Shown: positions 31,796 to 45,469 of the stretch, one piece after another | Layout of the letters: every line of letters starts with the position of its first letter | How positions within the stretch are numbered: position 1 is the first letter of the stretch | Origin: Pyxicephalus adspersus | Lineage: Eukaryota; Chordata; Amphibia; Anura; Pyxicephalidae | DNA: 64,000 nt | NCBI RefSeq assembly: GCF_032062135.1 | Contig: NC_092858.1 | Location: 169,574,615 to 169,638,614, forward strand | Reading direction: 5' to 3' | Program-made: the position numbers and the translations under genes | Notes under the pieces: generated by a model | The model's database searches: none | The model's input: only the letters and a program-made list of their open reading frames with translations | What the model was told of the DNA's origin: nothing

Positions 31796-32206
31796 ACATT
31801 CAATTAAACTTTTCTGGTCAGCTGTTGCTTATTGGTGCACAATTTGCAGATGGCACCTTATGGGGTCCACAATGCCCAAGCAAGGCAGACCGGCATCGAA
31901 TGTTCCATACTAACCAAATGCCATGGTCAAACATCTAAATGTAGAATTAGAGACCCGTTATATGATCACGGCCTGATTACCGTAATACTGGCAAAGCAAA
32001 ACATTACCGGCACCATAATGAATTCTGAGTTAGACCTGATGCAGCATTGTGTTCCCTACAAACGCCTTCAAGCAATGGTGGTAAATACCATGAAAATGTT
32101 GCTTCCCTGTACACACAGTGCGCTTGAATTTTGATTTTCTGTTATGGTTATGTACAAGTACAAAAATTTGGGTAAGGTTAAAAAATGACAAAAATTAGCC
32201 TTTACA

Positions 32207-32350
32207 GGTAGACCCCGGGTTACATACAAGATAGGGACTGTAGGTTTGTTCTTAAGTTGAATTTGTATGTAAGTCGGAACATGTACATTATTTTTTTAAA
32301 TGCATTTAGGACAAATGTTTGTCTCAACATATTATTTATTTTTACCATTC
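32207..32350. mobile_element. Pogo/Tigger-like non-autonomous element, left end
   Basis: TA is followed by CAGGTAGACCCCGGGTTACA, then TTGTTCTTAAGTTGAATTTG. It is the mirror of the right end at 57290-57372. Its own right end was not found. Confidence 0.5.
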
Positions 32351-33514
32351 TGTGAGTAAAGGCAAGAAAAAGCAGCTGTCCATTGTGCACCTATTAAAAT
32401 CCACCCCTGCCCATCAAACTAGCAGGAAGTGATGCCAAATTAATAAAATGGGGACATAGACAACAATAAAAGCCTGGCAGAGATTCCAGCCCTTTCCTAC
32501 TCTATACAAAACAAGGATATGCTCCAAAGTGCTGTTTTTAGTAAAAATGCATCCAAACCCATGAAAGGAAAATGTCATATATTGCGGAATACCAGTCCTT
32601 AGATGTAGTTGGCTGCTTTAGTTTTTTTCTGGTGATCCTGCCAGTAACATACTTCCTGTCCCAGGGTAACACTTATTCCCTTTATTATATCGGAAGGAGC
32701 CTCCAAAAACCTTCCCTTCCCCTCTCCTACAAAACTTAAAGGGGATCCCAGAGAAAAACACAGGAAGTCATTATCTCCTATGATTTGGCAAGATCAAAAG
32801 GTTTTGTTATACTTATCCAGCAGAAAAAGTAAAGGAAACAAAAGAAAAGTTAATCGTTGGGTTAACATGCACGGAGCCCCCCCAATCTTCAATATTAAAA
32901 GAAAAGAAGATACCTTACACCTTGTGCCTGGGTGGCTCTTGCTGGCTCTTGAGATTTGCTATACCTCCCTTTAAATATATTCACCCCTGGTTTGTTAAGT
33001 GAATCAGCAGACATGTGTGAATGTGTGTCTCCAGAGATCTGACGAAGTTTACAGGTCGGTGCTGAGTAAGTTCCAGTCTGGGAATTTGCGGCCACTGTCA
33101 CCCGCCACAACTATGCCAAACACAGCTGCGGCCCATCACTTCTCGTACCACTTACTGAACGGGCCAAGGAGGAAATCAAATCTAAACAACACTTACGTTT
33201 TTATGATGATGAAGTCTAAAAACATGAAAGCCGGTCACACTTTATTAGGAGGCAGACGTGCATCAGGCTACCGGGTGTCTGCCGACCCAGCACCATGTGT
33301 GGGAAAAGAACGTTAACCAGTGTATGGTTGGCATTGCCGTGCATGGAAGATTCATTTCTCCGATGGGAATCATCTTATTGTAACTCAGATCAGAGCCTTT
33401 ACAACCTTAGATCTACAATTGAGCAATCTGAGTTCTGATCCAACATGACTATACTGGTCAATTGGCTGAGCCCTATCATACCTATCAGCCCTATCATACC
33501 CAGTATAGACCTAT

Positions 33515-33727
33515 TGGGCCTCTCCAAGGCTGTAGAATATACACTTTAATCAGTGAAGCTGGGTGATCAAGCAAACTTGGAATGGATCTAGTCCAGGATT
33601 CAAAACATTTGCTAACAAATAGCAAAAGACTTTGAAGAAATCCTTTCCAGAATTGCTGGATCACCCAGCTTCACCGATGAAAGTGTATCCTCTCCAGTCT
33701 TGGGGAGCTTTATTAAACTAGGTCCAT
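33515..33727. mobile_element. Palindromic MITE, copy 3
   Basis: CTCCAAGGCTGTAGAATATAC, CAGTGAAGCTGGGTGATC and the mirrored GGATCACCCAGCTTCACC and CTCTCCAGTCTTGGGGAG. Confidence 0.8.
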
Positions 33728-33728
33728 C

Positions 33729-33826
33729 GGGTCTGATTTTTTAAAAGCTCTCCAAAAAAATCACCCCTGTTCTCCTATGATAACCTATCTGCTCCAGTCT
33801 TGGAGAGTTTGAATAAATCAGACCCA
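33729..33826. mobile_element. Palindromic MITE-related short element
   Basis: GGGTCTGATTTTTTAAAAGC on the left mirrors GTTTGAATAAATCAGACCC on the right. It lacks most of the interior and sits directly beside copy 3. Confidence 0.6.
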
Positions 33827-34435
33827 GTAGGTATGTACTTATGCTTTCTTCTCATCTCCAAAGCATTGGTGATGAGGTAAGGACATTCTGGGTCAACGGG
33901 TATTTGTTTTTTGCACAAAACACATTTACCAAAACACAATCAGTAATATATTTATCACATGGTAGCAAATAAAAGGAGGTTTATATACATTTATGAGCCC
34001 CCTCTCTTTTTTCTCTTTATCATTTCAGTGATACCAATCACTAAGTTTCTTAGCATTATTGTAGGGATTTCCCAGCTTAATGTACATTCCATTTATCGAA
34101 AATGCAGCTGCCAGAACCTATTGCTTCCTATTTAGGTTACAATTTATCCAGTGCATGGCCCCATAGCATCTGCATGGTTTGCTGTGGCCACGGTTGCCTT
34201 TGCATTCACTGATATATATGAGGCTATAAGTTATTGCACAGGGACTTGTAGGAAATGCTCCGTGTAAGAAGTCCCAACCTACGTTGTTACTATTGCTTGA
34301 GTTGGTTATGCAGCTTTGTTATCTCCAAATATGACTTGTCTATGGCTGCTCCTACAGTTCCACAATAGTCTTATCAATAAAGCTTCAATAGGAGCATGGA
34401 TTTTACTCATGGAGAAATTGCCATTACAGGTACAT

Positions 34436-34612
34436 TATTATTATTTATTAATATTATTATTATTATTATTAATAAACAGGATTTATATAGCGCCAACATA
34501 TTACGCAGCGCTGTACATTAAATAGGGATTGCAAATCACAGACTAATACAGACAGTGATACAGGAGGAGAGGACCCTGCCCCGAAGAGCTTACAATCTAG
34601 TAGATAATTATT
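34436..34612 (-). mobile_element. L2-type LINE 3' end, reverse
   Basis: A TTA/ATT tandem run, AATAAACAGGATTTATATAG, CATATTACGCAGCGCTGTAC and CCCCGAAGAGCTTACAATC. It is one of the least diverged copies. Confidence 0.8.
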
Positions 34613-34621
34613 TTCCTGTGT

Positions 34622-34923
34622 CTTTATAGCACCGACATATTACACAGTGCTGTACAAAGTCTATAATCATGTCACTAACTGACCTACTGAAACCCTCCAT
34701 TACAATGTCCCTTCTATAGTCAAATGGCATTAAAACAGTCTAAAGCCACTTTTGGGGAGAAGCCAATAAACCTAACTGCATGTTTTTGGGATATGGGAAG
34801 ACAGATGGAGTGTCTGGTGGAAGCCCCCACAAACACAGGAAGAACATACAAACTCCATGTAGATAGAGTCCTGTCCAATAAATGAACCCAGAGCACAGGC
34901 AAGAGCGATAGCCACTGAGCCAT
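34622..34923 (-). mobile_element. tRNA-derived SINE, reverse, with A box preserved
   Basis: On the minus strand it begins ATGGCTCAGTGGCTATCGC, in which TGGCTCAGTGG fits the tRNA A-box consensus. Then GGGTTCATTTATTGG stands where the B box is expected, followed by ATGGAGTTTGTATGTTCTTC and the tail TACAGCACTGTGTAATATG. Confidence 0.75.
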
Positions 34924-35749
34924 CATATATTTTTATTTTTGAGAACACATGCCCTCTGTGTATCTGTTCATGGGCGCCGACCTCTGTCTGTGGACCCACT
35001 GAAAATATAAGCGGGATTGGCTCTGTCATAATACAGGGCCCGCTATGATCCCTTACAGGGAGCTAAACATATAAGGTTTGGGCATTGGTTGTCATAGGGA
35101 ATGTGACCTGGGCTGACATGAATCAAGCACTGTAAACTCTCCCCAGCTGGATGGAAGTCTTCTGTTATTCTATGAGGCCCACAGACGTTGAAGCTCATCA
35201 CATACTTTGCTTATATAAACATCATTCGAGGCTTTATATATTGAACATTGTAAGTGACACCGCTTTATCTCCCAAAGGTCTGAAATGTACAGATGTAATG
35301 ATTAGGTCAGCAACACCAGGGAACGCCTAGATTTATTGGAACAATTTTGTGCTTGGTCAACCGAATGATATTGCCAGTAATGGATCAGTCAGGAGTAAAG
35401 AAACTGCATCTTCGTGTATGATTTTCTGCCTTTCCAACCTTCTTTCAAATATTGTTACCTGTATGATAACTGTGGTGCATTGCAAACCAGCCACATTCTG
35501 AACATTGTAAGGAGAGTTGTGCACCCTTATGGGGGACGCTGTTATATGAAGGATATGAAGGGGTGCAATAATTCATTATGTCTCCAAAATCCTGTATCTA
35601 GGTTATAGCTTTAATATACAGGCCTTATAATAAATAGTTTTAGTATTCTCATTATCATGTAACACAAACTTTTCTCAACTTTTTAAGCCCTAGAAAAAAA
35701 TTAAGTTCTTGGAAAACCAAACCAAACCTGAATTGGGAGTATTTTATGT

Positions 35750-36080
35750 ATTGTGTGGTTTGGTGTATAGGCAGTGAAGTGAAGATTCTGGTTTTGGCCT
35801 ATATGCAGTTGAATGAGGTTTTTGGTTTGGATAATGTGCAGTAAAGCGGGGTTTGTGGTTGTGGTCAATATACATTAGAGCAAGATTTAGGATTAGATCT
35901 ATATACAGTGGATTGGGGTTTGTGGTTTGGTCTAAATATTAGCAAGATTTGTGATTAGGTCTATGTACAATAGAGTAAGGTTGGTGATTTTGTCTATACA
36001 CAGTACAAGTTGGTTTGTGGTTTGGTGTACATGCAGCATAGTGAGATTTATGGTCTATATGCAGTACACTCAATTACCTT
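35750..36080. repeat. Degenerate minisatellite, period about 45
   Basis: About seven units of the form GTGGTTTGGTCTATATGCAG followed by a GTGAAGTGAGGTTT-like half. The units are strongly diverged. Confidence 0.7.
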
Positions 36081-37739
36081 CTGACCACTGGAGAATAGGT
36101 GACTGAGAAAATGCTTGTTTCTGCCTGTAGCAGCCTAATGAAATCATGGTAAAATGTTGGGCTTTTGTGGAATGGTGATACTGCCTCTGTATATTGCAAT
36201 ATAATTTAGAAATGTATTTGTGTGGACTTAGTACAGTTACTAAAAAATTCCACTTGAAGGTCTAATACCAATGTTCTGCCATGGGGTGCTTAGCAAGGCA
36301 CATAACGTTCGAGCACACTTAAAGAGTTGAAACACAAAGAAATATGGTGGCCACCAAAATTGTGGTCTCCTTTTTTATAAATATTTTACACTAATAAAAA
36401 TCAAAATCTGAATATCCCGCAAAAATATGTTTATATTGGAGAGCAGAGACTGTTAGACCACATTGAAAATCGATTATTTTTTTTGCTTGGATTTGATGGC
36501 TAGTTACACGGGTCATTTCATGTTTGCTTCATTTTATTATTTTCTTTGTGTTATAATATATTTTACTATATAATAACATGCGTAGTGATAAAATACAGAC
36601 AAGATGTTATAAGAATTAAATATTGACATTGGGCAATATTCAATATAAACATTGGATATGCTGTATTAACATTCGTTTTACGTCAGTAATCGGGATTTAT
36701 GTCTCCGTGTTTGATTTGCTGTAGTGTCTCATCCTATGTAAGCCACTTTTGAAGGGGTTCCTGGAAAAGTCCAGGGTAACAGTGCTTGACAAGAAACAGA
36801 CACAGACTGGAGGGAAACCCTGTTTGCAAAAAAATGTTGGCACTGCCAAAGTCTTATCAGAATTTTGGGGCCACTATAGAAATGTACAAATATTAGGGTC
36901 AGACAAAAAGCTATATTGTCATTAGGGATTTGGGGGTACATACCCCTTCCCAGATGGCTATGATGGGTTCCAGTATACGCAAAACATAAATATTTTTAAA
37001 ACTAGAATAAAATGTAGATCATTAATAAACCAGATCTGGCTCACCATGGGTTTTTTCTAAGAGAGACATGTATAGGGCTATATGGTTACTTGGATGACTA
37101 AGAACCAGCCAATGGAAACTCCAGGTACCATTTAGATCAGAAAACTGGCTCCTGTCCAATTTTTAAAACATAGTAGGCAACAATCCCATTAGATTGCCCC
37201 TTCAACCACCATTCATTAAAAATATATATATTCTTCTTTAATAGCTGTCTCTATACAGAACTTGGCACATTCTTCCACAACTAGATGCCCTCTACTTCCA
37301 GTCAGCATCTTTCAACCATGAAGACCAAGGACACCCTGTGGACATCCCTCAAGTCATGGGCCTCCAACTGGAGAAGATTTCACCAGTGTGCACTGATTTC
37401 ATTATAGAATGATGAAGAGAGCAAAGCTGATGACATGAAATCGCTGCTGCTTTTGGCATCCTTGAGGACCACCCAGAAGACCGAGAAGAAAGATGATTCT
37501 GGCCATCCTATGAGCACAGAAAAGCAAAGCATTCCTAGAGTTGACCTTTAAATTATATCTACAGCCCATTTCCTTTTTTTGGCTGGAGTAGAGATTAATT
37601 GTAACTGATTTTGGGTCTGTTTAATACTTTGTGAAGGTCTTTTATCGTTATCTTTAGACAGTTGTCATTGGAAATGACACTGTCAATTGGGGACCCCTAA
37701 ACCTGCAAAAACCTCATACAGTGTTGGCTTAGATACACT
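36081..37739. other. Intergenic, nothing recognised
   Basis: A+T-rich with no repeat family or gene. Around 37260-37560 it is less A+T-rich, but every frame is short. Confidence 0.4.
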
Positions 37740-37918
37740 TTAGAGCAGTGTCTCTTGACTTTTTTTACCATTGGAGAACCCTTGAAAAAACTTTCAGGTC
37801 TTCAGGGAACCCCTTCTATAATTACTATATCCACCGACATGAGAGTCACAAACTGTTCATTGCTCAGTGAACCCCTTGCAACCTTTGGTGGAACCCTAGT
37901 TGGAAAATACTGCTGTAG
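37740..37918 (+). mobile_element. Recurrent element 'TTTCAGGTCTTCAGGG', copy 2 (internally shortened)
   Basis: GAGCAGTGTCTCTTGAC, CTTTCAGGTCTTCAGGGAAC, TTCATTGCTCAGTGAACCCC and CAACCTTTGGTGGAACCCTA. The middle portion present in other copies is absent. Confidence 0.6.
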
Positions 37919-38811
37919 AGGAACCAAAAGGTCTTCCACCAAAACAACACAAACCAGCAATAATAGAAAAAGAAGAAAAAAATTTCTCTTTTTCCCTGCC
38001 ACCAATATCCAGATACCTACAGTGCCTGCTGCCTAGCTTGGCCTGGACTTCCCCTTACTAACAGCCTCAGCCTCGTGTTTTACAATACAACACAATTCTA
38101 TCGCAGGGGGTGATTCTTCTTTAATATTTTCTTTAAAATCTTCGACCATCGAAAGTGTCATAAATCTCAGCTTTTATTTATTTCATAGAGCAGGTTCCCT
38201 GTCATTTCAGGAGTTCAGGATTTTGGCAAACCTCCCTTTCGGATTTAAGACAGCCTGAAGAACAACCTAAAAAGGCCATCTTCAAAAGACAAAGAGAATC
38301 TTAGCAGGCGCCAACCCAAATCTCGTGTTCACTAAGTGATTATGTCAGATGGGGATGTCTTCTTCTACAATCCATTATGTGTCACAGCTCCGTCTTCATA
38401 GCTATAACATCACTTTTGAGTTAAAGGCGCTAGGCATGATGTTGTCCTAAAGATTGCACAGTCCAGTTGTACACCACCCTTGCCTGCAAAATTGGGGATA
38501 ATTTCAGGATAATGCATCTGTCCCTGGTCTTTGGGGGCAAACTGCAAATTGCTTTATTGAATCAGCCTAGTACTAATTAGGTATTTTGTGTTGGGCATCA
38601 TCATGATGGGCAAGTTTAGCTAGAGCAGCTATAGAAGTGAATGGAATTGGAGAAAGTGGCACAATTAGGCAGTGCTATCTTAAAGTTTTTAGATGGAAAA
38701 ATGGATTCTATACAGCAAAGGGATAAGGGCATATCCTTGCCGTACCCCCTTTTTGAAGACATTTGGAATTCTTTCTGTACCAGCACTTTTTCTTTATAGT
38801 CCCTATTGTCT

Positions 38812-39112
38812 AAAGCGGCCTTTCTCAACCTCTTTACTCCAGAGGAACCCTTGAAATGACTTTGGGTCTCAGGGAACCCCTCATAAAAGTATTGGGTTGG
38901 CAGTATTAATGCCCCCATTGTAGTGATAAGAAGGAATCACCATGAGGAAGATCATAGTTATCATCCTACTGGCTAAATGGTGTTGACCCTAGAACTATGT
39001 AGGCACTATCAGATGGGAGGTCATTCAGCCAAAGCCCAAGAAACCCCTAACAACTACTGAAAGGATCCAATGGTTCCACAAATCTCTGGTTGGGAATGGC
39101 TGGTCTAGAAGT
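38812..39112 (+). mobile_element. Recurrent element, copy 3
   Basis: GGCCTTTCTCAACCTCTTTAC, CTTTGGGTCTCAGGGAACCC and GGTTCCACAAATCTCTGGTTG. The interior includes AGTGATAAGAAGGAATCACC. Confidence 0.55.
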
Positions 39113-40135
39113 TGGATGGAGTCTAAATGCAGTAAAATACCTTTAATAGCAAAAAATAAAATTTCATAGCCTACGCATCAGACCAAAAGGATGAATCAAA
39201 TGAGAAAGAGAGAGGGACTTGGCTCCAAAAATGGGACAGTTGGGAGCCATGCACTTACGGGGCAGAAAAACAGATTCAGAAGTCAATTATTTATGGCACA
39301 ATTTACTTTGGCTTGGATAACCAACATTAATCACATGATCCTTGTGTAACAGGGCCCCATAGAAAAATGACTAAGGATCCATTTGCTTCCTTGAGCTCTA
39401 TCTCAAATCATTTTCTCAAGTAATAGGCAACAATTTTGTTTTTTATGGCAATTGTGGACACATTTATGATCTAATATACAATAACTCTCTGCCAAGAATT
39501 ATTATAAAGGAATCTTTGGGTTACCAGACAGTTCTAAGCCCCATTACAGTTACATTGTCTGCTATGGAATTTTTACATTATCCTAACCGGCAAGGAATAT
39601 TATACCACATTTTTAACCTAGGGTCTTCACCTTTTCTAGGAAAAACCTATGAAATGTGTATAATTGTTCCCCCCTCCCTAGCTGCCTATGCTTACTTCTT
39701 GCTGCACTTTACCCTTACCCTCATATGCTGTGTGACTGAGCAGGACCAAGCACTGCCATGTTGGGTGCGGAAGGCAAATAACGGGTCATTTAGGCTAACT
39801 TGGAGCAGTGAAGAGTTAAGACAGTGGTGCTGGAATGAATAGTTTTATAAGCACATGGGGGGGGGGGGGTTATAGACACAGTACAGATACACTCTTATCT
39901 GCAAGCCGGCATGCTGAATTCATGAACAGATAGTTTGCAGGGCTTTTTTTCAGTCCCTTCAGACAACTGTAGGGAAGTCTAGTGGCCAGCTGAGTTTCCG
40001 TTATCCATTGTTTCCTGCAGCATAGGGTAGGTAAATGGTACAGAGTCTTTCTTTAAGGCCATAGTTCCCATCAGACAAACTCAGGAACTAAAGGTTCCTT
40101 TAAATTATTTAAAGGTCACTGCAGTCAGGAGTGTA
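39113..40135. other. Intergenic, nothing recognised
   Basis: An open frame at 39516-39842 on the plus strand has no recognisable domain. A run of 14 G lies at about 39857-39870. Confidence 0.35.
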
Positions 40136-40209
40136 GTCGTAAAAAAAGAAGAGGGAGCACGGAACTATCCACCTCTGCCTACGTGTCACTCAAAGGGGAA
40201 GAAACTACC

Positions 40210-40480
40210 TCCAGATTGACGTCATGATACCAGAATGAGGTGAACGATGTTCAAAGAGTCAAGCCACCCACCACCCTGATCTTGCAATTCCATACGGGAG
40301 ACATGGTCCGCGGCTATGGCTGGTCCGCCCCCCCAGTGGGCTCCTTTTCTTGACCCTGCGGGGGGCGGTCCGGCCAGAGCCGTGGACCACCAAAGAATGC
40401 AAAATAAGATTGGGTACGCGTGCCAATTCCCAAAAAAAGTGAGGGCAAGGCGTTCCCACCGGTGCCCCCACCACCACCAC
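40210..40480. repeat. GC-richer dispersed repeat, copy 2 (see 27976-28267)
   Basis: CATACGGGAGACATGGTCCG, CCCAGTGGGCTCCTTTTC and GGTCCGGCCAGAGCC correspond in order to the copy at 28.1 kb. Confidence 0.5.
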
Positions 40481-41085
40481 TACACCCCTGACACCACTGG
40501 TATGAACTGATCCTATTAGGAACACAACTTTTTGCCCTGACTGTGCATTGGATTGGCCTTAACCAATGCTGCTCATGGGTTGCCCACGTGGTTACCAACA
40601 CAGCCTCCCTCTTCTTCCCTTCAGTAAACACTTGACATGCAGTCCTCAGTATCAAAGAAAATATATTTGGGATCAAAACATTATGTTAGATGACTTCAGT
40701 CCTGAGACGCTCCTGATACATGAACGCATATGACTATAAATATTAATAATTGCTCTCTTATATAAACCAAGCTGTGATTTAGGGTTAGTGGCCCTCCAAC
40801 ATGCTGAAATCACATTTTCCAGGCACTTGATCAGAGAGAAGCTGGGACAGAGAAGGATAATGATGTTTCCTTATCACAGAGCCGGCTATCTCTTCGTTCT
40901 AGCTATGCCTGCTTCTCTTAGAGGACATGATAGAAGGGTGTCACAGGAACTGTCCTCCTCTGTCCTGGATGACAGCTGAAGACAGACCTTCGGAGATGTC
41001 ACCCGACACATGCTTGGAGGCCTGCTTCACCAAATACAGATATTGTGTTCTGCTAAATCTAAGTTAATTCTTGCAATGATACATT

Positions 41086-41297
41086 GGGCCACATTTATTA
41101 AAGCTCTCCAAGATTGGAGAAGATAGTAAACTTGGATGATCCAGCAAACCTGGAAGGGATCTGGGCCAGAATTGAAAACATTGGCTAAATAATAGCAAAT
41201 GATTTTCAGAAATCCATTTCAGGTTTGCTGGATCACGGAAGTTCACCCATAATAGTCCATCTTCTCCAGTCCACAGAGTTTTAATAAATCTGGCCCA
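41086..41297. mobile_element. Palindromic MITE, copy 4
   Basis: GGGCCACATTTATTAAAGC, GATCCAGCAAACCTGGAAGG, the mirrored CAGGTTTGCTGGATCACG, and TTTTAATAAATCTGGCCC. The match runs to both ends. Confidence 0.8.
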
Positions 41298-41662
41298 ATG
41301 TGTCCATCATAGGAATTATTTATTGTGTCTTTATTTGGAATTTTCCCCACCTGTAAACGCAGACCAAGCTGTCCACCAAAGGTGACATCTGCAGTGGTTG
41401 GAACAAACCATTTAACACTGTTACAGATGTACAACCCTTCAGGTTTTGAGCAAATTGTTAATTCCATACATTTTTTTTAGTAACCATCCAAAAAACTGGG
41501 GAGAAAACTGCATATATATATCATTAGAAGATATGTTTCTTCCCAGTGACACCATTGTAATGTTGGTTCCACGCCTCATTACTGCACACGGTGACATCAA
41601 GCCAGTGCAAGCCTCTCCCACAATCTTTTACATTGTCGATAGTAAACTTTGTAAATATCTCC

Positions 41663-41840
41663 TAGATTGTAAGCTCTTCGGGGCAGGGTCTTCTCCTCCT
41701 CCCATGCCACTGTCTGTATCTGTCTGTCATGTGCAACCCCTATATAATGTACAGCGCTGCATAATATGTTGGTGCTATATAAATCCTTTTTATTATTATT
41801 ATTATTAATAATAATAATAATAATAATAATAAAAATATTA
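41663..41840 (+). mobile_element. L2-type LINE 3' end with long ATT/AAT tail
   Basis: TAGATTGTAAGCTCTTCGGG, TGTCTGTATCTGTCTGTCAT and GTACAGCGCTGCATAATATG, then a TTATTATTATTATTAATAAT tail. It was little truncated at the 3' side. Confidence 0.8.
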
Positions 41841-43597
41841 ATAAATAATCTGAATTGTACCCTTTAGCAATGAAACTCTTTTGGCTCCCACTGGCAAAAG
41901 ATATAACAAGTGCTAATAACCTGATCATATATTCATATTTACTAGCTTCTATTATCCTGCATGGAATTTTCGTTGAAGACTAGAAACCCAAGAGCTGTTT
42001 CAGACCCACAATGATTCAGTGTTCTGCCATGGGCCCAACCGCAGTCCCATTTTCTATCATTCAAGTGAATGGTGATTTTTTCTGCATGCAGCCTTAACTG
42101 TAGCATGGTTCCCAAAGACAACATGTCTGGCTGCACAGTTGCTGTTTAGGATTCACACTGCAGCCTTGTGTGAATGTGGTTGCCCAAAGTATGGTTTGCC
42201 TGTGTGCCCAGGAACAAAAAATCATGCAGTTTTACAATTTTATCCACAACTGCATGTATAGAAATCTATATGGTAATTTCACCTAAATTATCATTGTAGC
42301 ATTAACCCAAAGTCGCATGACTTGCAAATGTTTATTTGCCGTTTTGTAGTCTTGCGATCATCCTCATGGTTTCCCCCTCCAGCGGTTATCTGTACATCAG
42401 ACAGTGCACTCAGGATCAGCAGGCTTTGCTTTGTGAATTTGTGAGTGAACCATCCTCATGTAAGACCCTCCCGCAAGAATTCCCCCTCCAACCTCAGAGG
42501 CAGCAGTGCCTTAGATCTTACACAGCAGATAGACAGCTTTAAGGTTGTAGGTGCCAGGTGCCACAAGGTGCATTGCTATTTATCAGGTATAACTTTTTCA
42601 GGGTCTGGCACAATGACACACATTGCTAGCCTTTACTTTATGAGTTCAGGTCCTCTTTAATATATTTCCTGCTTATCTCCTTGAAGCAGCCAACAATGTA
42701 ATATAAGGTCATCCTAACTCTTTCCTCGGCACTTCTGGAAAATGGACAGCAATGTCCCGTTCTTTAGCCGGCACGATGTGGCATATTTACTGACGTCCTT
42801 CTTGGCCTCTGAGCTGGGAAAATTTCAGTGCCCAAAAATAACGCTGTGTGATATGAGGGACTCAGCCAAAGCGCATCAGTCAGCTGCTTGTTACAGCCAA
42901 GTGTCATTTTTTTGGCCAGAAAGAACACATTTTGTGCTATCTTTGGTCAGCTATGCCACCAGAGATCACAACTGTTTGTGAGATCAAAGAGGACCTCTCA
43001 CCCGAAAACATGCAAAGCTTTAGTAGCTCATAATCAGAATATTGTTTGCTGTAATTAGAGGATTTCTGCATGAATAATATTATATATAGTACAGAAGTAA
43101 CACATTGTTACTCTTCTCTTGATTTAGAACTTGATAGCTGGAAATATGAGGGAGCAAAATTAACAGCAATAAACTGTACAAGCACCATACAAAATTGCTT
43201 TTCCAAAAAATCTAGTTTGCTAAGGTTAAAAATAAGTGAGTATTTATAGTTGTGATCTCAATTCTCAGCAACAGATTACAAAGTCCTGGATGTTGGCTAG
43301 TAGGTGAACCCATGGGTGAACCCTTTGCCCATGCTGCTTCTGTCGTCTATAGAAGTGATCAGGAGGCTTTACAGCTGCCGAGATCACTTTTAAATCAAAT
43401 CCCACATCATGCAGATAAAATAGAAAATGAGCCTACATCTGCTGGCATTAACTTGGTGTAAGCCTTTGACTTCTCTTAAGGTCCATTCGTATGGCAAATT
43501 GGTTAATTCTCAACTATATCACTGTGACACCTAGACCAGGAAGAAGGGGAATGTGGTCACCGACATTGGAAGGCATGCATGGTAATATTAACCTGGA
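41841..43597. other. Intergenic, nothing recognised
   Basis: No gene or repeat family. Several short open frames (such as 42742-42981) lack any recognisable pattern. Confidence 0.35.
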
Positions 43598-43848
43598 TGA
43601 GTGTTTCCAAACCTTTTTAACATGGAGACCACTGAAATAACTTTCAGGTCTTCAGGGGACCCCGGCCATAATTATTTTATCCACAACTGACATTATATTA
43701 GTGTGGTGGTCAGTGAGAAGAATTCCTCCTACATTGCTGGCCATTCGGAAGAATGTCATCCTTACAGATAGCCAAAAAGATCATTGGGGTCAGAAGTAAC
43801 TTCCTGCAACCTCTGGAGGAACCATGCTTAAGAAACACTGCTCTAACC
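43598..43848 (+). mobile_element. Recurrent element, copy 4 (near full)
   Basis: GTGTTTCCAAACCTTTTTAAC, CTTTCAGGTCTTCAGGGGAC, then GTGGTGGTCAGTGAGAAGAA and TTCCTCCTACATTGCTGG, then CAAAAAGATCATTGGGGTCAG and CAACCTCTGGAGGAACC. The interior matches the unit of the minisatellite at 45.5-46.4 kb. Confidence 0.65.
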
Positions 43849-45394
43849 TGTGTCTGTTGCCATTGTTTCTCTGGCTTTCAATTCATTGGACATGATACAC
43901 GTGGAGATTTCACCAGGTGATTATAAACATTTGCTGATCACTTGCAGGCCTCTAAAAATGTAATATTGCCAATAATGTGCATTGGGATAAATGTGGAGCC
44001 AAAAAATCAGCTTTTTGCTATTGCCTGTGCCCCAGTTGGTTAGATTCACCATTACCATTTGTTCTGGTGACTATTGCCACCAAGACAGAAAGCTTGTGAA
44101 GTCCAAAATGTTGGCTGTCACCAGAACAAGAGTTGAGTCTATAGATGCATCCTCATCTTGGTCTTCCTTCACACCTGCAAATATGGTGCCCACCATATTT
44201 TTCAGGTCCCAGCTGGCACTATTGTAGATCAATCTTGCTAATCACACCAGAACATTAAAGGGCCAGATGGGGTGGCATCTGGCTGGGCCCCATATCAGCT
44301 GCTATCGTTTCCATGCTGATCCCAAAGCCAATGTCTCACTACCACAAAACTATACCAACACTTATCCGCTCTCATTCCTGCAACATATACTCTATAGGCT
44401 CCATTTAAAAAACCAGGAATATGACCTTTCCCCCAAGCATTCCCTAATGGGAATCAATTACTGCCAATGAAACCCATGGACCTGACGATTCCCATCAGGG
44501 AATGTTTGAGGGAATGTCAGATTCCCTGTTTTAAAAAACAGCATTACGACCCTGAAACCCCCAACCCAACGCCCTGCCATTTAACCACCTTATCTCTTTC
44601 TCTTTTTGCCCGCACAGTGCCCCTGCCCATTGATTGTCTCCACGGCCCTAATAGCAATGATATTTGCTCCTGGTAAAATATTCCTTAAGATTTTCTCTCT
44701 GGGTCATTTTCATTTTCTGATATAAAAAAATGAAAGAAGATATTCTATGAAGAGAACACCGCAGGGCTGTTTTCAATAGCAACACAAATAATCTCTTGGT
44801 AAAATATTTGCAGCGCGTTACATGCTGTCCTTATTATTAATAAGTTACACCCTGCTCAGAGGTTGGCAGGAAATTGTATATTTATTTAGATGGACACTTG
44901 GCCATTGTTCCAATTCAGATATTCACTATGGATAATATTGATATATAGCAAGGAAAACCCTATTCTGCATGGAAAGTCATGTGATTCACCCCTCCGAGCA
45001 GCTTATTTCATGCTTTTATCGTGTCGGACCCGTCACAGTCTATCAGTCAAACTGAGAATTTACTAAGAAAATACATTTTACTGAAATTAAGTCAGCTATT
45101 AAAATATTCTTTAGGGCCCCTTTATGAGTCCTGTTACCTCACCACTCCTCTATGCATAGCCAGTGGTATTCTAATGCACAGTACAGTAGTTGCCAATGTA
45201 CAAAGTGAAGAAGCTCAATAAAAAAACACCATGCCAGTGTGTTGGCAAAAATACAGTATGTCATTGAACTGGTCCATTGGTGTGTGGGCTACTAATTTAA
45301 ATGAATAGGCTAGCACAACACACATTAATGCATATAACAACCTGCAATGGCTCCCTAAATGAGCCTTGTTGGGCTGAACCAGGCTGGCCATGTA
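43849..45394. other. Intergenic, nothing recognised
   Basis: No supported gene. TCCCTAATGGGAATC and ATTCCCATCAGGGAATG near 44440-44505 make a small imperfect inverted repeat. Confidence 0.35.
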
Positions 45395-45432
45395 TTTAAA
45401 TAGTGCCGATATATTACACAGCACTGTACACC
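45395..45432 (-). mobile_element. LINE/SINE tail fragment, reverse
   Basis: TTTAAATAGTGCCGATATAT, then TACACAGCACTGTACAC: the terminal 35-40 bases of the shared tail. Confidence 0.5.
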
Positions 45433-45469
45433 CATATGTTGATGATCAGCTGAGATGCCTCCTATTATG

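Noticed and set aside
39516..39842. 108-residue plus-strand open frame
   Set aside because: No recognisable domain, no splice or promoter support, and a stop-free stretch of this length is expected several times by chance.
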